Positions 59,534 through 64,000 of a DNA stretch of 64,000 nt are shown one piece after another. The stretch's first letter is position 1, and every line of letters starts with the position of its first letter. Source of the DNA: JBAZGG01 sp041653015 (GTDB lineage Bacteria; Bacillota_I; Bacilli_A; RFN20; CAG-826); contig JBAZGG010000006.1 of NCBI GenBank assembly GCA_041653015.1, positions 7,300-71,299 of the forward strand, given 5' to 3'. The notes beneath the pieces are model-generated. The model saw nothing but the letters and a program-made list of their open reading frames with translations. It was not told the origin of the DNA and made no database searches. Both the position numbers and the translations under genes were made by a program.

Positions 59534-59983
59534 TTATTTCGATGAGAGCGCTTTGACTGTCGCCTCTTTATTTAATAATGGCATCTTCAAATTAATAATC
59601 CTCGCATCTTCGAATTTCTTTTTGATGTCTTCTGTCCCCTTTTTGCATCCGCCACCTCCGCTATAAAGAATGAAAGCAATTCGTTTGTTCGACAAATCTT
59701 GCTCGCACAAAAACGTATTGACAGGTGTGGATACTCTATCAGCCCATATCGGTGAGCCGATTACAATCTGGTCATATTGCTCTTTTGAAAAAGAATAGGG
59801 GAGAAGCTTTTCTTTTTTACCAAACGAAGCGCGCATTCCGTAGAACATCATTCTAAAAAATCCCATTTTTTTCATCTGTTTCTTTGTGTTCAATTTTAAA
59901 ATCTCATAACCGTTACTTTTTAGAATCTCGCCTACGAAATCACCATTTCCTGAATTTGAGAAGTAAATAAATATTTTTTTCAT
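59534..59983 (-). CDS. Flavodoxin-like protein
   Basis: The 149-residue protein begins with a flavodoxin FMN phosphate loop (FIYFSNSGNGDFVGEIL) and has the SPIWADRVSTPVNTFL region near residue 80 (the isoalloxazine loop), then ILYSGGGGCKKG. It belongs to the flavodoxin-domain family (like NrdI-related or YhcB-type quinone reductases). AGGA lies about 9 nt before the ATG. It likely binds FMN and transfers electrons in the cytoplasm. It is convergent with the small membrane protein at 59281. Confidence 0.75.
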   Translation of the reverse strand: MKKIFIYFSNSGNGDFVGEILKSNGYEILKLNTKKQMKKMGFFRMMFYGMRASFGKKEKLLPYSFSKEQYDQIVIGSPIWADRVSTPVNTFLCEQDLSNKRIAFILYSGGGGCKKGTEDIKKKFEDARIINLKMPLLNKEATVKALSSK

Positions 59984-60079
59984 TGTTGTGTCCTATAAAA
60001 ATCATACCACGATTTTAATTTTGTTATTTGCCCTCCTATTATATATAATATAAATACTTTGATTCAAAGGAGCGATGAT

Positions 60080-60331
60080 ATGCTTGAATATAGATATGAT
60101 ACGCAGCTATTAATTGAAGGCAAAAAATTAAATGAAGATTCTATACGAGAACATTTTATAAAAAATCTCAAAGGCGATTGTTTATTAGCTGTCGGTGACG
60201 ACACTTTAATAAAGATACATTTTCACACCAACGAACCTTGGGATGTATTGAAATACTGTTCATCGCTCGGAGAGATTTATGATATCGTTGTGGAAGATAT
60301 GGAGAGACAAGCGAAAGGGCTAAAAGGATAG
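60080..60331 (+). CDS. Stand-alone FakA/DAK-type C-terminal domain
   Basis: The 83-residue protein matches a segment of the fatty acid kinase FakA: YDTQLLIEGKKLNEDSIREHF, GDCLLAVGDDTLIKIHFHTN, PWDVLKYCSSLGEIYDIVV. In FakA (about 550 residues) this lies after the DAK2 kinase domain and links to the DegV-interacting part. Here it is complete as a single small gene behind AAAGGAG at the ATG (60080). It may assist a kinase elsewhere in the genome or be an old split fragment. A neighbouring short membrane protein follows. Confidence 0.65.
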   Translation: MLEYRYDTQLLIEGKKLNEDSIREHFIKNLKGDCLLAVGDDTLIKIHFHTNEPWDVLKYCSSLGEIYDIVVEDMERQAKGLKG

Positions 60332-60370
60332 ACTTTTTGTCAAACAGCAATCGCTTGATATATTTGAAAA

Positions 60371-60589
60371 ATGAACTGGATTGAAGAAATAATTAGAATC
60401 AGTGAAATCAGCCCTATTGAAGGTCAAACCAATTATGTGCCAGCGGATGGGAATCAAGCCATGTCAGATTTGCAGATTGGTATCATCGTTGGGGTTCTTT
60501 TTTCCATCATCGCGATTGTTATACTGATTATCGCTATTATGAGCATCCGTAAAAAACATCGACAACGCATCGAGCATTCAGGTGATTAA
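60371..60589 (+). CDS. 72-residue single-pass membrane protein
   Basis: A polar N-terminal region of about 35 residues is followed by one strong membrane helix (about 36-58: IIVGVLFSIIAIVILIIAIM) and a basic tail RKKHRQR. Thus the N-terminus faces outside. The ATG has no Shine-Dalgarno, and a TGATATATT box (an extended -10) ends 6 nt before it. No family recognised. It lies between the FakA-like gene and the Trk operon. Confidence 0.55.
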   Translation: MNWIEEIIRISEISPIEGQTNYVPADGNQAMSDLQIGIIVGVLFSIIAIVILIIAIMSIRKKHRQRIEHSGD

Positions 60590-60633
60590 TTCGCTACGCA
60601 TGCAATATTTTCTATTGCATTTTCAATGGTTTA

Positions 60634-60662
60634 TTGGAAAAATGATTGTGCAGTTGTATAAT
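60634..60662 (+). promoter_or_regulatory. Promoter of the trkA-trkA-trkH operon
   Basis: TTGGAA (60634-60639) and TATAAT (60657-60662) with a 17-nt spacer. The transcript would carry a leader of about 50 nt before the ATG at 60718. Confidence 0.7.
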
Positions 60663-60717
60663 ACAACTAACACTTCAATATATATGAGGCAATCAAATGT
60701 GCTTTGATTGAAAGAGC

Positions 60718-61131
60718 ATGAAATTATTACAAAACAAAATTATTATTATCGGATGCGGTCGTTTGGGAGCTAATATTGCCAATGATCGCTCAAAAAAGGG
60801 CGAAAATGTTATTGTTGTTGATTCTGACAAAGAATCCTTTCTTAAATTAGACGAATCATTCTCTGGCATCACCATTTGTGCAGATGCTACCGATCTCGCT
60901 ATCCTTGAAGATGCATATATCAAAACGGCTAAAGAAGTAGTGGTTACCACCGGAGATGACAATGTCAATATTTTTATCGCTCATGTTTGTCGCGATGTTT
61001 ATGATGTTCCAAAAATTATCGTTCGTTTAGATGATCCTAGCCGTGCGGTATTATTGGAAGGTAAGAAAATAAAAGGCATATATCCGTTGGAGCTTTCTGT
61101 TTCGAAATTTAATATTATTAATGGGGATTGA
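60718..61131 (+). CDS. TrkA_N (RCK) single-domain potassium regulator
   Basis: The 137-residue protein contains only the Rossmann TrkA_N fold: IIIGCGRLGANIA at 8-20, VIVVDSDKESF near 32, TTGDD near 79. The C-terminal TrkA_C domain is absent. It lies in an operon with a full TrkA and TrkH, the third being the pore. GAAAGAG precedes the ATG. It may pair with the next protein, where the split of one RCK ring into short and long chains is seen. Confidence 0.8.
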   Translation: MKLLQNKIIIIGCGRLGANIANDRSKKGENVIVVDSDKESFLKLDESFSGITICADATDLAILEDAYIKTAKEVVVTTGDDNVNIFIAHVCRDVYDVPKIIVRLDDPSRAVLLEGKKIKGIYPLELSVSKFNIINGD

Positions 61132-61136
61132 TCAGT

Positions 61137-61811
61137 ATGAAAATTGTTATTGCTGGTGGCGATCATCAAGCCGACTACATCATCTCGATGTATAAAAAAG
61201 AAAGAAAAGATCTCATCGTCATAAATGCTGACAAGATTTTTGCTGATTATTTGTCGAGAAAGCATCGCATTCCTGTCTATGTTGGTGAACCATTTAAAAG
61301 ATATGTTCTCGAAGAAACAAATATTCATGATGCAGATATTTTTATTGCCTTGTGTGCTTCAGATAGCGATAACTATGTTGCTTGTATTATGGCAAAGCGT
61401 TTGTTCAACGTTAAAAAATGCATTTGCACGGTTCATAATCCAAAAAATGTCGTTCTCTTTAAGAGATTAGGCATCGATAGCGTTATTTCTTCGACTTATT
61501 TGCTTGGCGAATCAATTAAAAATGAAGCCTCTATTGCCGATATGGTTAGAACATTATCATTGGAAGACGATGAAATTGCCATCAGTGAAATCATCGTTAA
61601 TAAATCGTTTAACATCGTTAATAAAAAGATTATGGATATCAACTTCCCACAAGACGCGAATATCGCATGTATCTATCGAAAACCTTCTGTCATCATTCCT
61701 TATGGTCAAACAATCATCAGGGCAAATGATAAACTTCTCGTCGTCTCTTCTTCTAAAGAACAACAAATGGTCATTGATTTTGTTAAGCAAACAAAAGATG
61801 TAGATAAGTAA
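61137..61811 (+). CDS. TrkA (RCK) two-domain potassium regulator
   Basis: The 224-residue protein has TrkA_N (VIAGGDHQADYIIS at the start, a variant of the GxGxxG loop: GGDHQA) and a C-terminal TrkA_C domain (about 140-224). The glycine loop is unusual, so nucleotide binding may be weak in this chain. I chose ATG 61137 with GGGGAT upstream; the TTG at 61128 is not supported. It follows the short TrkA after 5 nt and precedes trkH. It gates the TrkH pore with the previous protein. Confidence 0.8.
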   Translation: MKIVIAGGDHQADYIISMYKKERKDLIVINADKIFADYLSRKHRIPVYVGEPFKRYVLEETNIHDADIFIALCASDSDNYVACIMAKRLFNVKKCICTVHNPKNVVLFKRLGIDSVISSTYLLGESIKNEASIADMVRTLSLEDDEIAISEIIVNKSFNIVNKKIMDINFPQDANIACIYRKPSVIIPYGQTIIRANDKLLVVSSSKEQQMVIDFVKQTKDVDK

Positions 61812-61827
61812 TGGTGTGCAAAGCAAT

Positions 61828-63408
61828 ATGCAAAAGAAAATAGCTTCTGGATATCAATTAGTCTTTGGCTATTTGGGCATCTTTCTTTCTATCATGGGCA
61901 TCATCACTTTGCTACCATTGATTCTGTACGCTTTCATTCCCTTTTTAAGTTATTCAGTGAAACTTGTTGATGGTACATCAATTATTATTGACGCGACCAC
62001 AAATCTCAATTATTGGCATGCTTTTGTTATTCCAGGGTTGTCTGCGATTATGATTGGGTTGGTTCTATATTTTGTTTTTTTGTTCAAAAAAGAGCGGGCT
62101 AATCTCGGTCGACATCAAGACTCAATACTCATCGTTTTAGTGTGGGTGTTTGCTATATTGGTTGGATCTACTCCATTTTTATTTAGAGACATGGATTTTA
62201 CTCAATCGGTTTTCGAGTCAGTCAGCGGATATTCAACGACCGGACTTTCCGTTTTCAATTTGCAGGAGAGTCTCCCTGGATATCAAATATATTGTTTGTA
62301 TAGAAGTATCTTGCAGTTTTTCGGTGGCACCGGTCTCGTGTTGATTCTTGCTAGCGCCATCTCTGATCGATATGGAATGCGACTTTATTATGCTGATGGG
62401 CACAATGACAAGCTGATTCCGAATCTTGCCAAAAGTGCTCGATTAATTCTTTCAATTTATTGTGGATATATCATCGTCGGTATTATCGCTCTTATCATAT
62501 GTGGCATGCCAGTTTTTGATTCCATAAATAACTCGATTGCGGCATTGTCTACAGGTGGATTCTCGGTTCATCCATTGAATATTGGTTATTATGAAGCAGC
62601 AGGCGTTGGCAATGGGGTGGCAATCGAAACAGTTTTAATCGTGCTGATGGTCTTAGGCGCGACCAACTATGTCATTCACATGTTTCTTCTTCGGGCCAAA
62701 TTCAAAAAAGTGTTTAAAGATTCAGAAGCGCGCTTTCTAGGAATTCTTTGCGTTATTTTTATACCTTTATTAGTATTCTCTGTTCTTATGAATTATCAAA
62801 ATAATTCTTGCGATTTATGGATGTCATTTCGCTATGGTACATTCCAATTCTTCAGCGCAGTTACGACAACAGGATTTTCGAATACGACAGTCGCTCAATT
62901 CACTGCCGTATTTGCGACACCATCATTGTTTTTGATGGCTCTGTTAATGAGTATCGGTGGTGGAGTTGGTTCAACGGCTGGAGGTATTAAGCAATATCGT
63001 TTTGTCTTAGTGTGTAAAGGCTTATATTGGCAACTTAAAAGCAAATTGTCGAGCAAACGATTCGTCTACCCTCATTATGCCTATCGTTATGGTGAGAATC
63101 GAGAGATTGGTCAAGAAGAGACAGCGGAAGCGGCATCTTACATTATTCTGTATTTGATAGTATTCGCATTGGGGACCGTTTTGATATGCTTGTTTTCGAG
63201 TGATATTACGCTTAATCAAGCTATTTTTGAGTTTTCATCAGCCTTATCTGATTCCGGTCTCAGCGTGGGTGTGACAAGCCCGACACAGAACTATGGTGTC
63301 ATTTGGGTTTTGATCATTGGCATGTTCCTCGGTCGTTTAGAAATTTTACCAGTTTATTTTGCGTCGTATCGAATTGGAAAAGATATAATGAAAAAAGATA
63401 CAATTTAA
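61828..63408 (+). CDS. Potassium transporter TrkH/KtrB family
   Basis: The 526-residue membrane protein has the four pore-loop repeats, with the selectivity filter glycines in GYSTTGLS, LSTGGFSVH, TTTGFSNT and SDSGLSVG. It takes up K+, gated by its TrkA partners. The exact start is uncertain: the ATG at 61828 or the GTG at 61816; neither has a good ribosome binding site. It closes an operon of two TrkA proteins and TrkH. The c-di-AMP synthase CdaA encoded at 32319 may act on this system through TrkA_C. Confidence 0.85.
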   Translation: MQKKIASGYQLVFGYLGIFLSIMGIITLLPLILYAFIPFLSYSVKLVDGTSIIIDATTNLNYWHAFVIPGLSAIMIGLVLYFVFLFKKERANLGRHQDSILIVLVWVFAILVGSTPFLFRDMDFTQSVFESVSGYSTTGLSVFNLQESLPGYQIYCLYRSILQFFGGTGLVLILASAISDRYGMRLYYADGHNDKLIPNLAKSARLILSIYCGYIIVGIIALIICGMPVFDSINNSIAALSTGGFSVHPLNIGYYEAAGVGNGVAIETVLIVLMVLGATNYVIHMFLLRAKFKKVFKDSEARFLGILCVIFIPLLVFSVLMNYQNNSCDLWMSFRYGTFQFFSAVTTTGFSNTTVAQFTAVFATPSLFLMALLMSIGGGVGSTAGGIKQYRFVLVCKGLYWQLKSKLSSKRFVYPHYAYRYGENREIGQEETAEAASYIILYLIVFALGTVLICLFSSDITLNQAIFEFSSALSDSGLSVGVTSPTQNYGVIWVLIIGMFLGRLEILPVYFASYRIGKDIMKKDTI

Positions 63409-63429
63409 CATAGCAAAGGAGAAAAAAAT

Positions 63430-63855
63430 ATGTTGATCAATGAATTAGAAAAAGCAAATATGGACGCTCTGAAGAGCAAGAATAAGGATGAAAGAGCGAT
63501 TCTTTCTGTCGTCATCAATAACTATCGCATGTTCGCTATTGAAGCTAAAGCGAATGGCAAAGAAGTCGGAGATGCCGATGTGATAAGAGTGATTCAAAAG
63601 ACACTCAAAGAATTGGATGATGAAAAACAGGGCTATCTAGCGGTCAATAACAAAGATAGAGTTCATTCCATCGAGGTTCAAGAGGCTACGATTAAGCGTT
63701 ATTTGCCTAAGATGATGTCAGAAGATGAAATAAGAAAAGTCATCGAAGGATTAAAGGACAAATCTATCCCTAATATCATGAAAGCATTCAAAAGCGAATA
63801 CGCCGGCAAATGCGATATGTCAGCAGTGAGTCGAATCGCTAGAGAATTTCAATAA
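63430..63855 (+). CDS. yqeY: YqeY/GatB-like domain protein
   Basis: The 141-residue protein matches the YqeY family: an N-terminal helical part (KSKNKDERAILSVVINNYRMF) and the GatB-type end (KRYLPKMMSEDEIRKVIEGL ... MKAFKSEYAGKCDMSAVSRIA). The C-terminus resembles the GatB/Aspartyl-tRNA amidotransferase tail that binds tRNA. Function is not proved. AAAGGAGAAAA lies at the ATG. It lies between trkH and tRNA-Trp. Confidence 0.85.
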   Translation: MLINELEKANMDALKSKNKDERAILSVVINNYRMFAIEAKANGKEVGDADVIRVIQKTLKELDDEKQGYLAVNNKDRVHSIEVQEATIKRYLPKMMSEDEIRKVIEGLKDKSIPNIMKAFKSEYAGKCDMSAVSRIAREFQ

Positions 63856-63904
63856 TTTTTTGCCTTGTAAATTATATATTTAATAAATATACTTAATAAG
63901 GCAT

Positions 63905-63978
63905 AGGGGTATCGTACAATGGTAGTACTCCGGTCTCCAAAACCGTTAATGCGGGTTCGATCCCTGCTACCCCTGCCA
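63905..63978 (+). tRNA. tRNA-Trp (CCA)
   Basis: Acceptor AGGGGTA/TACCCCT, anticodon loop CTCCAAA (anticodon CCA) on a CGGT/ACCG stem. CCA is encoded at the end. With TGG the only tryptophan codon needed, this agrees with a standard code. Confidence 0.95.
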
Positions 63979-64000
63979 AAGTTGTCTTTAATTACTCGCT

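Noticed and set aside
1..64000. Use of TGA as tryptophan (mycoplasma code)
   Set aside because: Many genes end properly at TGA, conserved tryptophans are TGG, and the only tRNA-Trp seen has anticodon CCA.

Overview
The window looks like chromosome from a low-GC, single-membrane bacterium at the Bacilli/Tenericutes border (RF39-, Izemoplasma- or Erysipelotrichia-like). Evidence for this is a ClpB without its N-terminal domain under a CIRCE operator, an MG284/MPN403-like protein, a GGGtGRT/NifU-like pair, cdaA-glmM-glmS, secreted proteins with Gram-positive-type signals, and no outer-membrane genes. The code is the standard bacterial one: many genes end in TGA and tryptophan is TGG. Taxonomy is inferred from gene content only.

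Region by region. (1) 0-6 kb is AT-rich and accessory. It holds a nitrilase-fold protein, an HTH regulator overlapping a GIY-YIG nuclease with a palindrome around its promoter, and an overlapping nucleotidyltransferase/HEPN (Abi_2-like) pair; all are defence- or toxin-antitoxin-like. (2) 6.5-7.9 kb has two convergent paralogous exported proteins of unknown function. (3) 8.2-14.7 kb is a tight acyl-lipid cluster: GT2 glycosyltransferase, acyl-activating enzyme fused to a carrier domain, tandem-PlsC acyltransferase, second acyl ligase, stand-alone ACP, and an LRAT-like protein. (4) 14.7-25 kb is ion homeostasis: a yybP-ykoY (Mn2+) riboswitch before a P-type ATPase, a secreted endonuclease I, three tRNAs, and a second P-type ATPase in an operon with two TrkA proteins. 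(5) 25-32 kb holds a CEO-synthase-like dehydrogenase, an ATP-grasp enzyme, an aldehyde dehydrogenase, an AraC/GyrI-like regulator and CIRCE-controlled clpB. (6) 32-50 kb is mainly housekeeping: pgpA-cdaA-glmM-glmS, deoD, gltX, tdk, a lipid kinase, two CNNM/CorC proteins, an SDR, a guanylate-kinase-like protein and the NifU-like/GGGtGRT pair, with several tRNAs.

(7) 50.3-55.1 kb is the most striking locus: a compact eight-gene operon that looks like a minimal Tad/Flp-type pilus or type II-like secretion machine. It has a CpaF/TadA-like ATPase, two TadB/TadC-like membrane proteins, small pilin-like proteins, a large exported protein, and a 55-residue pilin-like protein with the strongest ribosome binding site I saw in the window. 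(8) 55.1-64 kb has acpP, tRNA-Asn and tRNA-Glu, an AlbA_2/Schlafen-type gene bracketed by inverted sets of 11-nt repeats and by a duplicated terminator (likely mobile), an MFS transporter with small membrane proteins, a stand-alone FakA-type domain, a complete TrkA-TrkA-TrkH potassium system, yqeY and tRNA-Trp.

Two themes link regions. Potassium and sodium handling appears twice (P-type ATPase plus two TrkA; TrkA-TrkA-TrkH), in the same window as the c-di-AMP synthase CdaA, whose product controls K+ uptake in related bacteria. Also, several genes without a Shine-Dalgarno sequence have a -10 box ending 6 or 7 nt before the ATG, which suggests leaderless transcripts.
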